Source: Gammaproteobacteria bacterium | GTDB lineage: Bacteria > Pseudomonadota > Gammaproteobacteria > GRL18 | Assembly (NCBI GenBank): GCA_016744995.1 | Contig: JADGDG010000001.1 | Location: forward strand, 722,011-786,010 | Direction: 5' to 3' | DNA length: 64,000 nt | Shown: piece by piece, positions 1-11,526 of the stretch | Layout of the letters: each line of letters begins with the position of its first letter | Numbering within the stretch: position 1 is the first letter of the stretch | Position numbers and translations under genes: made by a program | The notes under the pieces: model-generated | Told to the model about the DNA's origin: nothing | The model's input: the letters and a program-made list of their open reading frames with translations, nothing else | The model's database searches: none

Positions 1-2
1 AT

Positions 3-455
3 TTAAATAAATTTTCCACTAAGCTTAGTGGAGATATTAGTCTGAACTATTATCAAGGTTGGAATAAGGATCTTGAATATAGTGTATTTATTAATAAAAA
101 AATCAATGAAGATTTATCATCAGGGTTTACTCGTTATGGGACACATCGTGGTGAGTTGAAGATACAGTATAAAAATAACCTTGCTCGTGACATTCTTTCC
201 AGAGGCCAGAAGAAAATTGTTATCATTTGTTTAATCCTCGCTCAATTCAAATATTTAATAGATCTTGATAAGCGTAGAGATCATAATTTACTTTTATTAG
301 ATGATATTGACAGTGAATTGGATTCAAATAATTTATCTATACTATTTGATATTCTACAAACTTTTAAAAGCCAGATAATTGTCACTACAACAAATCAAAA
401 TAAATATTATTTTTTAAAAAATGATATTCATCAGAAGATCCATATTGACTCTTAG
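3..455 (+). CDS. recF: RecF, DNA replication and repair protein (C-terminal part, 5' end outside window)
   Basis: This is the C-terminal ~150 residues of RecF, the SMC-like ATPase that loads RecA at single-strand gaps together with RecO and RecR. The frame is open from the window edge. Visible family landmarks are a YGTHRGEL stretch (RecF has GPHR there), the ABC signature LSRGQKK, the Walker B-like LLLLDDIDSELD and a terminal Q-I-IVTTT segment. The order recF then gyrB is the classic dnaA-dnaN-recF-gyrB arrangement, so dnaN and dnaA probably lie just upstream. The first methionine in the visible part (156) is internal and is not the start. Identification is secure; only the N-terminus is missing. 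Confidence 0.93.
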   Translation, partial: LNKFSTKLSGDISLNYYQGWNKDLEYSVFINKKINEDLSSGFTRYGTHRGELKIQYKNNLARDILSRGQKKIVIICLILAQFKYLIDLDKRRDHNLLLLDDIDSELDSNNLSILFDILQTFKSQIIVTTTNQNKYYFLKNDIHQKIHIDS

Positions 456-540
456 AGAATATGAATATTTTCGTTGTTTGAAAATCTAATTTTCAGATTG
501 CATTTAATAAAGTTGTTTTTTTAAACTAACAATCTATATA

Positions 541-556
541 TGTTTCACGTGGAACA
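541..556 (-). promoter_or_regulatory. parS: parS-like ParB binding site
   Basis: The plus strand reads TGTTTCACGTGGAACA. Its reverse complement, TGTTCCACGTGAAACA, fits the widely conserved chromosomal parS consensus TGTTNCACGTGAAACA at every fixed position. It lies in the recF-gyrB intergenic region, and parS sites cluster near replication origins. ParB loading here is an inference from the sequence match and position. Confidence 0.85.
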
Positions 557-577
557 ATAGGGAAGTTATTAAAAACC

Positions 578-586
578 TGTGGATAA
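578..586 (-). promoter_or_regulatory. DnaA box (consensus 9-mer)
   Basis: TGTGGATAA on the plus strand is the exact reverse complement of the strong DnaA box TTATCCACA. It sits 21 bp after the parS-like site and about 130 bp before gyrB. A single box does not make an origin. It could belong to an origin region or make gyrB expression DnaA-responsive. No array of further perfect boxes was seen in 456-716. Confidence 0.7.
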
Positions 587-713
587 ATTGTATATAAGTT
601 GTTGATAGATAATTAATGTCAATTAAGTATAAAGTGCTGTAAATACAAGAAGATCAAATTGAGATAGAGTATAATAATACAATAAATACCACCCCCTAAA
701 CGGAGTTCAATAA

Positions 714-3137
<2,424 letters not shown>

Positions 3138-3157
3138 CTAAATGGACTCCCCTGCTT

Positions 3158-3200
3158 TAGTAAGCTTAGCTATCACTCACTTTATAGTCTAAGTTTACTG
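3158..3200. terminator. Imperfect hairpin after gyrB
   Basis: TAGTAAGCTTAG (3158-3169) and CTAAGTTTACTG (3189-3200) can pair over 12 positions with about two mismatches and a ~19-nt loop. No U-tract follows, so a termination role is weakly supported. The rest of 3138-3350 shows nothing else clear. Confidence 0.3.
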
Positions 3201-3350
3201 AGAAGTCATTTGCTAAAAGGTCATTAAAAAATCATTCTTAATAAATAAAAATGTTTAGTCAATCAATCAGTATTTCTATTCATTATTCATTAAGTAATAC
3301 TTTGATATAATTATCTGAGTTATAGTACATAGTACTTCATTAAATTACAT

Positions 3351-4112
3351 ATGATGCTTAAAATGGATATTAAACAAAATATATGTCTCTTACTACTATT
3401 AGTTTTATTTAATAATAGTGCCTATTCTTTGACCCAATCAAAACAAAGTTATCAAACTCTTAAAGAGACTATTCAGGCTCTGGATGTCACAAAAAATAAA
3501 TCCAAAAGTAAATTATTAAGTCTGGATCAATATAGAGACAAGTCACTATATAACGAGTATTCAGTATTTATCGAATATTTAAGCTTTCGCATTAAGGAAA
3601 ATTGTTTAAAAATAGAAGAATATTACGGTATCAAACACCTGTCAGAGCTTCCCTGCAATCTGATAAAAAATAAAAAACAACAACTTGATAATAATAAATA
3701 TAAAACTGAGGATGAAAAAATTCAATCCCTTGATGATGAATTGATGACAGCCTTAGGTGAGTTTGATGATATGCTTTTAAAAGAGGAAGAAGCAATTGCT
3801 CAAAGCAGCAGACAGAATTCAACAGATGAAGGAACATCAAAGGCATCTTATAATTCAGGTTTAGATGGCAAAGGTGCTCTTAATCAGAATCAAAACCGGA
3901 ATGAAACAACTGGCTCTATTATAGATAAATCAAAAAATTCTAAGAGTAAGGCGAAACAGACAAAAAAATATAAAAAGAATAAGTTAGATAAAATTAATGA
4001 TGATATTGTTGCGAGACAATTAAAAGAAGCAGCAGAGAGTGAAAAAGATCCAGTATTAAAAGAAAAACTATGGCAAGAATATTATAAATATAAACAGAAA
4101 ATGATTAAATGA
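3351..4112 (+). CDS. Secreted coiled-coil protein of unknown function (first gene of VWA/ExbB/SUMF1 cluster)
   Basis: I do not recognise a family. The N-terminus has a charged start followed by a hydrophobic stretch (LLLLLVLFNNSAYS, about residues 13-26), which fits a Sec signal peptide cleaved after AYS. The mature protein is Lys/Glu/Asn-rich and mostly predicted helical, with a low-complexity Asn/Gln/Ser region around residues 165-200 and a basic C-terminus. It has two Cys (in NCLKIEEY and LPCNLI) that could form a disulfide. The last four bases overlap the start of the following lipoprotein gene (ATGA), so the two are probably translationally coupled. Two further in-frame ATGs near the start leave the exact start uncertain by a few codons. 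Confidence 0.6.
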   Translation: MMLKMDIKQNICLLLLLVLFNNSAYSLTQSKQSYQTLKETIQALDVTKNKSKSKLLSLDQYRDKSLYNEYSVFIEYLSFRIKENCLKIEEYYGIKHLSELPCNLIKNKKQQLDNNKYKTEDEKIQSLDDELMTALGEFDDMLLKEEEAIAQSSRQNSTDEGTSKASYNSGLDGKGALNQNQNRNETTGSIIDKSKNSKSKAKQTKKYKKNKLDKINDDIVARQLKEAAESEKDPVLKEKLWQEYYKYKQKMIK

Positions 4113-5308
4113 AACCTATTCAATATAAAAGAAATCTTACACAGATAATGACAATTCTTATGGTACTCCTCCTTACCAGTGCCTGTAGTTCAATACCTAA
4201 TCAATTTTCAAAATCAGTTGAAGATACGAAACCAATAATGGCGCAACAAGAGATCAGTAATGAGAAATTATTAGATGTATCAATTATAGTATTTTCACCT
4301 GGTAGTTTGCCAGAGAATAAAGAAGATAGAAGAGGTTTATCTGAAAAGATAAGAAATTCTGAATCTCGCTTTATTCCAATACATCTAAAATATACAATGC
4401 AGCGTACTGGTTTTTGGGGAAGTGTTCGGGTTGTACCTGTTGAAAGTGAAGGTAGCGAAGTTATAGTAAAAGGAAAAATTTTAAAATCTGATGGTGAAAA
4501 TCTTATTTTAAATATTAGTGTTTTTGATGCCAGTAATAAAAAATGGTTTGAAAAAGAATATGAGAAATCTGTTCTGTATGAAAATAGAAAAGAAACAGAA
4601 GTAGAGCGTGAGGATGTTTTTCAGGATATCTATAATCGGATCTCAAATGATATTATTAACTATAGAAAAAAACTTACATCAAATGAGATAAAACAAATAA
4701 AGCAAATAGCAGAATTAAGATTTTCGCAAAACATGGCACCTGATACTTATAATAATTATTTAACAATGGATAAAAATGGTTATCATCAATTAGCTAGATT
4801 AGCATCGAATGATGATCCAATGATGCATAGAATTCGCACACTTAAAGCTCGAGATGAAATGCTGACTGATAGTATTAATAACTATTATAATATTTATTAT
4901 ACAGATATGTGGGATAGTTATGATAATTGGAGAAAATTTAGAAGTGAAGAAATAGCCACAATTCGAGAAATAGAAAATAAAGCGATGACCCAAAAAGTAC
5001 TAGGTATTGCAGCCATTGTCGGTGCGATAGCCCTGGGTGCATCTGGCAATGAGAATACCGGTGTTTTATCAACGGTAATGGTCGCAGGTGGGACTTATGC
5101 ACTCTATGAAGGCATTAAAACCAGTAAAGAAAGTGAAATCAATAAAGAAGCTATTGAGGAACTTGGAGAGTCATTTACCACTGAAATTGAACCAATATTA
5201 ATTGATGTAGATGGTAAAACATTAGAATTAACTGGATCAGCTGATCAACAATATTTGAAATGGAAATCAATATTGAAAAAAATATATCATAAAGAGACAG
5301 GGTTTTAG
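4109..5308 (+). CDS. Lipoprotein of unknown function in VWA/ExbB/SUMF1 cluster
   Basis: A 399-residue predicted lipoprotein: the signal peptide ends in LLTSAC, a good lipobox, so the mature protein would start at Cys26 or so and be membrane-anchored. Residues ~50-150 form an alpha/beta region with the flavour of CsgG/LpoB-type periplasmic domains (LDVSIIVFSPG, RFIPIHLKYTMQRTGFWGSVRVVP, VIVKGKILKSDGENLIL). A helical middle follows. A Gly/Ala-rich hydrophobic stretch at ~294-335 could be a membrane hairpin. It resembles uncharacterised lipoproteins I recall from other gammaproteobacteria; no function is known to me. It overlaps the upstream gene by 4 bp, and the next gene follows 18 bp later. 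Confidence 0.7.
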   Translation: MKPIQYKRNLTQIMTILMVLLLTSACSSIPNQFSKSVEDTKPIMAQQEISNEKLLDVSIIVFSPGSLPENKEDRRGLSEKIRNSESRFIPIHLKYTMQRTGFWGSVRVVPVESEGSEVIVKGKILKSDGENLILNISVFDASNKKWFEKEYEKSVLYENRKETEVEREDVFQDIYNRISNDIINYRKKLTSNEIKQIKQIAELRFSQNMAPDTYNNYLTMDKNGYHQLARLASNDDPMMHRIRTLKARDEMLTDSINNYYNIYYTDMWDSYDNWRKFRSEEIATIREIENKAMTQKVLGIAAIVGAIALGASGNENTGVLSTVMVAGGTYALYEGIKTSKESEINKEAIEELGESFTTEIEPILIDVDGKTLELTGSADQQYLKWKSILKKIYHKETGF

Positions 5309-5326
5309 CCTGCTTCAAGTTAATTT

Positions 5327-6838
5327 TTGAAAAAATTGGATATTATATCATTGCAAACGCCTGAATTAAGAGCCCCTTCAAAATCGAATTTTATTAATGA
5401 AAAAGAAAGTGTAAATAAGCACTCCTCAATAATAGTTTATCTATTGCTGAGTATAGTTGTATGCCTATTGCTCATCATTTTTTTTCTAATATTAGATTCA
5501 AAACTCAGTCAGACAAATGGAAATTTATCTGAAGAAAAAATATCAGTCTCACAAGAAATAAATAATACGCCTAATGTTGTTTCTATAGAAGAAAAAAATA
5601 ATGAGCACATTGAATTTGACTGGATGTTAAAAAAATCTGAGGCTGAAGATCATAAAATACCAGTTTGGGCAAATGAGCAGTATATAGAAGCGTTAGAATT
5701 AGGCTCTCAGGCAGAGGCATATAAAGATAATGCACAATATAGCAAGTCTGAAGAAAAATTTAATCAGGCAATACAATTAATTGAAGTTGTTTTTGAAAAA
5801 AAAGAAGAAATATTAAAACAGCTAATAAAACAAGGGTTTATAAACCTGGAAGAAGAAAACTTAGATCAGGCAAAGAAAAACTTTGATAAAGCTTTAGCTA
5901 TAAATGAAAAAAATAAATTAGCTAATAGAGGGCTGCAGAGAATATCACAACGTCAGAAAGTGGTAACTTTGTATGAAAAATCATTAGAGTTAGAAAAAAA
6001 ATCAGATATTAATAGTGCAATTATTGTGTTGAAACAAGCAATAGAGATTGAACCGGAATATAAAATAATTAATAAAAAACTACAGGAATTATTAATAAGA
6101 AAAAAATTAAATATTTTTGATATTGCGATCAATAATACTCTTGCTGCATTAGATAAGAATAATTTCACATTAGCCAGGAAAGAAATAAAAATTGCCCAAT
6201 TACAAAAACCAAATGATCCTACTATTAATGAGTTAAATTTAAGGATTAAGAATGGTATCGTGAGCAAAAATATTTCTATTTTGAAGCATAATGCTCAGCA
6301 AGAAGAAAATAAAGAACAATGGCAGGAAGCAATAAAAAGCTATAAAAAAATACTATTAATTGATCCTGGTATTAGTCAGATTATTGTTAAACAACAACGT
6401 GTGAAAGCTTATATTAAAATAAATCAATTATTGGATGATATTATTAATGATCCAATACGTTTGCAAAATGATAAAATATTTGAACAAGCAAAGACATCAC
6501 TGGAATATGTAAAATTTGAATTAGCTCAAAAAAATAATCACTATTATTCAGAAATTAAAACACCATTATTAATGAAGAAAATTGTATCAGCAGAAGATGT
6601 CATTATGAATGCCGGAAAAGAAATAAATGTGACAATACAATCTGATAACAAAACCAATATAAGCATTTATAGAGTTTCAAAATTAGGGAAAATATTAAGT
6701 AAACAAATTAAACTCAGACCAGGAAAATATACCGTTTTTGGTTCCAGGGTTGGCTATAAAGATTTTAGAAAAATTGTTGAAATTAATGCCAATGATCAGT
6801 CTGTGATTATTCATGTCCAGTGTAAAGAAAAAATATGA
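5327..6838 (+). CDS. Membrane-anchored TPR protein with C-terminal PEGA-like domain
   Basis: The 503-residue protein begins at a TTG codon; no ATG is available before the membrane segment, so TTG is the likely start. A cytoplasmic N-terminus of ~34 residues precedes one transmembrane helix (about 36-58). Residues ~115-375 contain several TPR-like helical pairs (for example AQYSKSEEKFNQAIQL, ENLDQAKKNFDKALAI, EQWQEAIKSYKKILLIDP), a protein-interaction scaffold probably facing the periplasm. The final ~75 residues form a beta-rich PEGA-like module (LRPGKYTVFGSRVGYKDF). Its stop overlaps the next gene by 4 bp. Its partner is likely the following FHA/PEGA/SUMF1 protein, which has the same PEGA theme. 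Confidence 0.75.
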   Translation: MKKLDIISLQTPELRAPSKSNFINEKESVNKHSSIIVYLLLSIVVCLLLIIFFLILDSKLSQTNGNLSEEKISVSQEINNTPNVVSIEEKNNEHIEFDWMLKKSEAEDHKIPVWANEQYIEALELGSQAEAYKDNAQYSKSEEKFNQAIQLIEVVFEKKEEILKQLIKQGFINLEEENLDQAKKNFDKALAINEKNKLANRGLQRISQRQKVVTLYEKSLELEKKSDINSAIIVLKQAIEIEPEYKIINKKLQELLIRKKLNIFDIAINNTLAALDKNNFTLARKEIKIAQLQKPNDPTINELNLRIKNGIVSKNISILKHNAQQEENKEQWQEAIKSYKKILLIDPGISQIIVKQQRVKAYIKINQLLDDIINDPIRLQNDKIFEQAKTSLEYVKFELAQKNNHYYSEIKTPLLMKKIVSAEDVIMNAGKEINVTIQSDNKTNISIYRVSKLGKILSKQIKLRPGKYTVFGSRVGYKDFRKIVEINANDQSVIIHVQCKEKI

Positions 6839-9318
6839 ATCGATATTTTGAAATAATAGATGAAAATAATACTATAAGGCAACTGAATAGTAATGATCTT
6901 CCTTTTCAAATTAGTCTTGAACAACAAAATAATGATCTGAGTTATTTGCTTATAACTCAGATAAAGTCAGACGAAAAGAATGAGGCTAAGATTTGTGCCC
7001 ATATTGCAGAATCAGAGGGTTATATTTTTTTTCAGCCTGATGTAAATTCAAATAGAATTGATATCTTCCATAATGATGAAAAAATTGAAAAATCAGTCTG
7101 GTTGAAGTCAGGTGATATCTTATTAATTGGAAGCAAGATAATTACATATGATGTTTCAGGCGATATTGTAAAAATAAAAGTATCGGAAAAAAATCATAAT
7201 AATAGACAATCAAATATTGAACCACAACTAACCCCTCCCCCTCCAATTAAGCAAGCTCTCATTGAACAAGAGTCACCTAAGATAAAACAATCTATTAAAA
7301 AGAAATCTATATTTATCTTTATGACTATTTTTTTATTAGTTTCTGCCGCTTTTATTTTGTTTGCGAACATAATTAAAATCGATATTAATCCAGCAGAAGA
7401 TAAATTGACATTATCTGGAAATTTTCCAGCTATAAAAATAAGTGATCGCTATATGCTTTTAAGTGGATTATATCAACTTAAAGCTGAAAAAGATGGTTAT
7501 CAGCCTTTAAATAAAACTGTCGATATTAATTCAGATAATAAGATTTATAAATTTTCATTGAATGAAAAACCAGGCCAAATATTTTTTGAAATTCAACCAG
7601 AGATTAATAATAAGATCTACCAGGACAATGTTCTTTTGGCTAAGAACAGGAAAAATCAATATGAAATTAACAGGGGTGAATATAATTTTGTTATAAAAAA
7701 TCCTCGTTTTCAGACACTTTTACAAAAAATTGAAATAAAAGGAAAAGGAAAAAAACAAATACTTAAATTTAAACTAATACCTAATTGGGGTTATATTAAA
7801 TTTATCTCTAAAATAGATGAAGCATCATTACAGATATTTTCAATACAGCAAGAAAAATTAAAAAAAATATATGATGGAAAATTGCTTAATAGTAGTGAGA
7901 TTGAATTAATTTCAGGTCAGTATGTTGCTAAGATTAACAAAGAAAAGTATAAAGAAATAATAATTAATTTTAATATTGAGGTAAAAGGACATGAGGAACT
8001 AGAAATTAAAACGCTTGAACCGTTAGATGCAATAGTCAATGTTACATCAAATCCTCCTGGTACTATAATTCGAATCAACGGTCAATATAAAGGTGAAACA
8101 CCAAAAATTATAAATCTTGCTCCTTATACTAAACATGAACTGGAACTTAGTTTATCGGGCTATAAAAAAGTAATGCAGGAACTTAGTTTTAAACCTGGAG
8201 AAAAAGCAGAATTAAAGCATAGACTGAAGATGATTGATGGTAGTGTTTTTATTACAGTGTTCCCCAGCAGTGCAAAATTAATTATAGATGGAAAAATTCA
8301 AAAGGAATCATCAGGAAGATTTAACTTAGCAGGTAAAAATCATATTATTACGGTAAAACAAAAAGGCTATGTTAGTCAGACAAAAAAATTGACTACAGGA
8401 AATTACAATAAAAACATAAGCTTTAGTTTAAAGAAGTTATCACTTTCATCACACTCAAAAACAAAATCGATACATAATAAATCAACCAGTAATAATTATG
8501 CTAATACGATAAATCAAAAAATGATCTTAATGAGAGCAATGAGTTTCAGCGTGGGTTCAAAGAATAATGAATCCGGTCGGGGTTCTAATGAAAGACAGTA
8601 TAAAGTGAAACTCGACTATGATTATTATCTCTCTGATAAAGAAGTGAGCAATAAACAATTTAAAGCATTTAAAGAAAAACACAGTTCAGGATCAGTGTCA
8701 GGTACGACACTTAATGCAGATGATCAGCCTGTAGTAAATATTTCGTGGAATGAAGCAGCAGAATTTGCTAATTGGTTAAGTGCAAAAGAAGGTTTGACAG
8801 CCTTTTACAAAGAAGTTTCTGGAAAAATGATCCCGGCTGATTTATCAAAGAAAAATAATGGCTACCGATTACCCTTTGAAGCTGAGTGGGTTCTGGCAGC
8901 CAGAGGAACTATGCAGAATAAATATCCCTGGCAGGGAACTTATCCGCCTAAAAATATGAATGGTAATTATGCTGACGAAACCGCCAGATCTTATGTTGCT
9001 AATGTTATACAAGGCTACAATGATCAACAGGGTGTTTCTGCTCCTATTGGCAGCTATAAAAAGAACGCATCTGGATTTTATGATATGGGTGGCAATGTTT
9101 CTGAATGGTGTCAGGATTATTATTCTCCAAATCCTTCACTATCATCAAGAAGTAAAGTTATTGTTAATCCTACCGGGCCGAGCAAAGGTAGTCATAAGGT
9201 GATCAAAGACTCAAGTTGGAGGGATGCTTCAATTACAGAGTTAAGATTAAGTTATCGAAGCTATAGTAGAAAAAAAGCCAAAGATCTTGGTTTTAGATTA
9301 GCCCGGTATGCACTATGA
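6835..9318 (+). CDS. FHA-like / TM / PEGA repeats / SUMF1 (formylglycine-generating enzyme-like) fusion protein
   Basis: An 827-residue single-pass membrane protein. Residues ~20-120 look like a divergent FHA domain (WLKSGDILLIGSKIITYDV), predicted cytoplasmic. A transmembrane helix lies at ~158-178. Then come PEGA-type beta modules, clearest at ~400-466 (SNPPGTIIRINGQYKGETP) and ~467-540 (VFPSSAKLIIDG). From ~562 to the end is a complete FGE-sulfatase/SUMF1 fold with PVVNISWNEAAEFANWLS, YRLPFEAEWVLAARG, GFYDMGGNVSEWCQDYY and DLGFRLAR. SUMF1 domains can be enzymes or carbohydrate/protein binders; I see no sulfatase in the window, so a binding or structural role is more likely. The gene overlaps both neighbours by 4 bp. 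Confidence 0.85.
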   Translation: MNRYFEIIDENNTIRQLNSNDLPFQISLEQQNNDLSYLLITQIKSDEKNEAKICAHIAESEGYIFFQPDVNSNRIDIFHNDEKIEKSVWLKSGDILLIGSKIITYDVSGDIVKIKVSEKNHNNRQSNIEPQLTPPPPIKQALIEQESPKIKQSIKKKSIFIFMTIFLLVSAAFILFANIIKIDINPAEDKLTLSGNFPAIKISDRYMLLSGLYQLKAEKDGYQPLNKTVDINSDNKIYKFSLNEKPGQIFFEIQPEINNKIYQDNVLLAKNRKNQYEINRGEYNFVIKNPRFQTLLQKIEIKGKGKKQILKFKLIPNWGYIKFISKIDEASLQIFSIQQEKLKKIYDGKLLNSSEIELISGQYVAKINKEKYKEIIINFNIEVKGHEELEIKTLEPLDAIVNVTSNPPGTIIRINGQYKGETPKIINLAPYTKHELELSLSGYKKVMQELSFKPGEKAELKHRLKMIDGSVFITVFPSSAKLIIDGKIQKESSGRFNLAGKNHIITVKQKGYVSQTKKLTTGNYNKNISFSLKKLSLSSHSKTKSIHNKSTSNNYANTINQKMILMRAMSFSVGSKNNESGRGSNERQYKVKLDYDYYLSDKEVSNKQFKAFKEKHSSGSVSGTTLNADDQPVVNISWNEAAEFANWLSAKEGLTAFYKEVSGKMIPADLSKKNNGYRLPFEAEWVLAARGTMQNKYPWQGTYPPKNMNGNYADETARSYVANVIQGYNDQQGVSAPIGSYKKNASGFYDMGGNVSEWCQDYYSPNPSLSSRSKVIVNPTGPSKGSHKVIKDSSWRDASITELRLSYRSYSRKKAKDLGFRLARYAL

Positions 9319-9563
9319 AAACTAAAATAATACTTTGTTGTTTTATATTAATTTTTTTTAGTGAAATAGTCTATACACAAGAAAATAGTGATCCTTCAGG
9401 CTTAGATCAAAATACTACTAAAAAGGTAGATTCAAACAATCATAAACAAAATTCAGAAAAAAACAATTTAAAGAAAAAGGCTCTGAAAAACTGGCCTGCT
9501 ACCTTTGTTCCAAGTGAAAAAATTAATGCAGATAGCTCTGTTTCGTTCCCCGTTGATATATAA
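9315..9563 (+). CDS. Small secreted protein of unknown function
   Basis: An 82-residue product starting 4 bp inside the SUMF1 gene (ATGA). Residues 1-21 form a short basic start and hydrophobic core (IILCCFILIFFSEIVYT) consistent with a signal peptide. The remainder is Lys/Asn/Ser-rich and hydrophilic, ending in a WPATFVPSEKINADSSVSFPVDI-like tail that may be the only ordered part. The two adjacent Cys in the hydrophobic core do not make a clear lipobox. No family is recognised. Coupling to the cluster suggests a periplasmic accessory peptide, but this is inference only. Confidence 0.55.
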   Translation: MKTKIILCCFILIFFSEIVYTQENSDPSGLDQNTTKKVDSNNHKQNSEKNNLKKKALKNWPATFVPSEKINADSSVSFPVDI

Positions 9564-9587
9564 CAGCCTAAGGAAATGGTTAATAAC

Positions 9588-10403
9588 ATGAATAGTAGAA
9601 GAGATATTCCAGTGGAATTAATTTATCAGATATTTTCTCTGCTGATTGCATTTATTATTGTTCATACGTTTTACATTTCAGTGATACGCCCTCAGGCCGA
9701 TGAATTTATTGAGCAGGAACATCAACAAATGTTGGCTGATTCAAGCTATGTGCAAAAGAGAAATTTCTACGTAGTGGTAAGAGATTATGAGCAGGAAGCG
9801 TGTTTTATTTTAATGTTCTGGGCTTTTTCCATTATGGGGTTTAAGGGGTATTTGTCATGGAAACAAGGTCAACTGCTTGATATGGATCTCCTGAAATTGC
9901 CAATTGATTTGCCGGTTGGACCTGAAGATACCAAATTGCTTATAGAACGCCTTAGAGATTTACCTGCATCATTACAGCAGTATTTACTGCCAAGAGCATT
10001 ATTAATAACTATTCAAAGATTTGCAGCAACTCGCAATGTTCATGATGCAGCGACAGCAATGAGAGATGTCTGTGAATCAGAGTCTCAGAGATTGGATACG
10101 GAATTATCAATTATTCGTTATATTGCCTGGGCAATACCATCAGTGGGATTTATAGGAACAGTTCGAGGAATTGGCGATGCTCTTTCTCAGGCCAACAGAG
10201 CAATGGAAGGAGATATCACTGGGGTAACAGAATCTCTGGGCGTGGCATTTAATTCGACATTTATTGCGCTGGTTATTTCGATTCTGTTAATGTTTTTTAT
10301 TCACCAGTTACAATTATTACAGGAACGCCTGGTTTTAGATTCTGAAAGTTATTGTGATATCAACCTTGTTGCCCGTTTAAGAAGTGCTTCAGGATTTAAT
10401 TGA
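9588..10403 (+). CDS. MotA/TolQ/ExbB-family proton channel protein
   Basis: The inner-membrane channel component of a proton-motive-force-driven machine. Hydrophobic segments lie at ~11-34, ~68-87, ~180-200 and ~222-246. The third carries the family signature (IPSVGFIGTVRGIGDAL), and the fourth continues as LGVAFNSTFIALVISILL, typical of TolQ/ExbB helices that line the ion path. There is an ATG at 9576, but the AGGAA Shine-Dalgarno abuts it. The ATG at 9588 has a workable spacing, so I chose that start. No ExbD/TolR homologue follows. Instead two VWA proteins, each with an N-terminal helix, occupy the ExbD position. Confidence 0.85.
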   Translation: MNSRRDIPVELIYQIFSLLIAFIIVHTFYISVIRPQADEFIEQEHQQMLADSSYVQKRNFYVVVRDYEQEACFILMFWAFSIMGFKGYLSWKQGQLLDMDLLKLPIDLPVGPEDTKLLIERLRDLPASLQQYLLPRALLITIQRFAATRNVHDAATAMRDVCESESQRLDTELSIIRYIAWAIPSVGFIGTVRGIGDALSQANRAMEGDITGVTESLGVAFNSTFIALVISILLMFFIHQLQLLQERLVLDSESYCDINLVARLRSASGFN

Positions 10404-10425
10404 TTATTCTGGCTTTAACTAGCAA

Positions 10426-11526
10426 ATGAAAAATAAAAAAAAATATATATCATCCTTTAATCTGTCTTTTCTGGATATTATGTTTTGTGGTTTTGGTGCC
10501 GTTGTTTTATTAGTGCTGATTATTAATTCACAGATAGTCAGTGATAATAAAATAAAAAATGAAACTCTTTTTTTAGAGCTGGAACAGCTTAAAAAAGAAT
10601 CCAAAATATCAGAAAATTATCATCAGAAATTAAAAAAAACCTTACAGGAAAGCCATGAAAGTTTTAAAAATTTAAAGCAGGCACATTCTATAGTTAAAAA
10701 AAATCTGACTGAGATCCAAAAAGAAAAGATGAATGATCAGGAAAAATCTTTAAGCCTGAAAAAACAGATTAATAATCTGGAAAATGAGATCAAAAAAATT
10801 GACATTCAAAATGGGGAACAAAAAAATAAGGTTGAAATAGCGGTTAAACGTAGTGGTGACAAACTTCGACAATATGAAGGTGATGGCCATCGACAATATT
10901 TAACCGGTTTAAAAATGGGTGGTAAACGGGTACTTTTTTTAATTGATAGTTCTGCATCGATGCTGGATGAGACAATTGTCAATATTATCTTAAAAAGAAA
11001 TCTTTCTGATAAAGTAAAAAGAAATACAAGAAAGTGGCAGCAGGCCATTAAGAGTGTTCAATGGATGCTTGCAAACCTGCCCTCTTCCAGTCAGTTTTTA
11101 CTATTGAGCTTTAATACAGAGGTCAAATCACTAAGTCGAGATCAGTCATATACCTGGATAAAGAGTCATGAGACCTCAAAGATTAATGATTTATATCTAC
11201 AGCTCAACAGGCTGATACCAGAAAAAGGGACAAACTTAATACAAGCGTTAAGCAGTATTAAAACAATGTCGAAACAGCCAGATAATATTATTCTGATCAC
11301 TGATGGTCTGCCGACGCAGGGTAATAATAAAACCAATAACACAAAAATAACTGCAGAAGAACGAATTAAATTATTTAAACTGGCGATTAAAAAAATACCG
11401 AAAGGAATTCCAGTGAATACTATTTTATTACCAATGGAAGGGGATCCGATAGCCGCAGCTCTTTTCTGGAAACTGGCTATTGATACCAATGGTTCATTTA
11501 TAACGCCCAGCCGGGACTGGCCATGA
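10426..11526 (+). CDS. Membrane-anchored VWA-domain protein (first of pair)
   Basis: A 366-residue protein with one N-terminal transmembrane helix containing SFLDIMFCGFGAVVLL, a coiled coil at ~45-135, and a C-terminal von Willebrand A domain from ~165. The MIDAS metal site is intact: DSSAS at residues 174-178, the Thr in KGTNLIQAL and the Asp in ILITDGLPTQG. The topology (short cytoplasmic tail, one helix, periplasmic domain) mimics ExbD/TolR, and the gene follows the ExbB-like channel. I infer it is the force-transmitting partner. It overlaps the second VWA gene by 4 bp. Confidence 0.8.
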   Translation: MKNKKKYISSFNLSFLDIMFCGFGAVVLLVLIINSQIVSDNKIKNETLFLELEQLKKESKISENYHQKLKKTLQESHESFKNLKQAHSIVKKNLTEIQKEKMNDQEKSLSLKKQINNLENEIKKIDIQNGEQKNKVEIAVKRSGDKLRQYEGDGHRQYLTGLKMGGKRVLFLIDSSASMLDETIVNIILKRNLSDKVKRNTRKWQQAIKSVQWMLANLPSSSQFLLLSFNTEVKSLSRDQSYTWIKSHETSKINDLYLQLNRLIPEKGTNLIQALSSIKTMSKQPDNIILITDGLPTQGNNKTNNTKITAEERIKLFKLAIKKIPKGIPVNTILLPMEGDPIAAALFWKLAIDTNGSFITPSRDWP

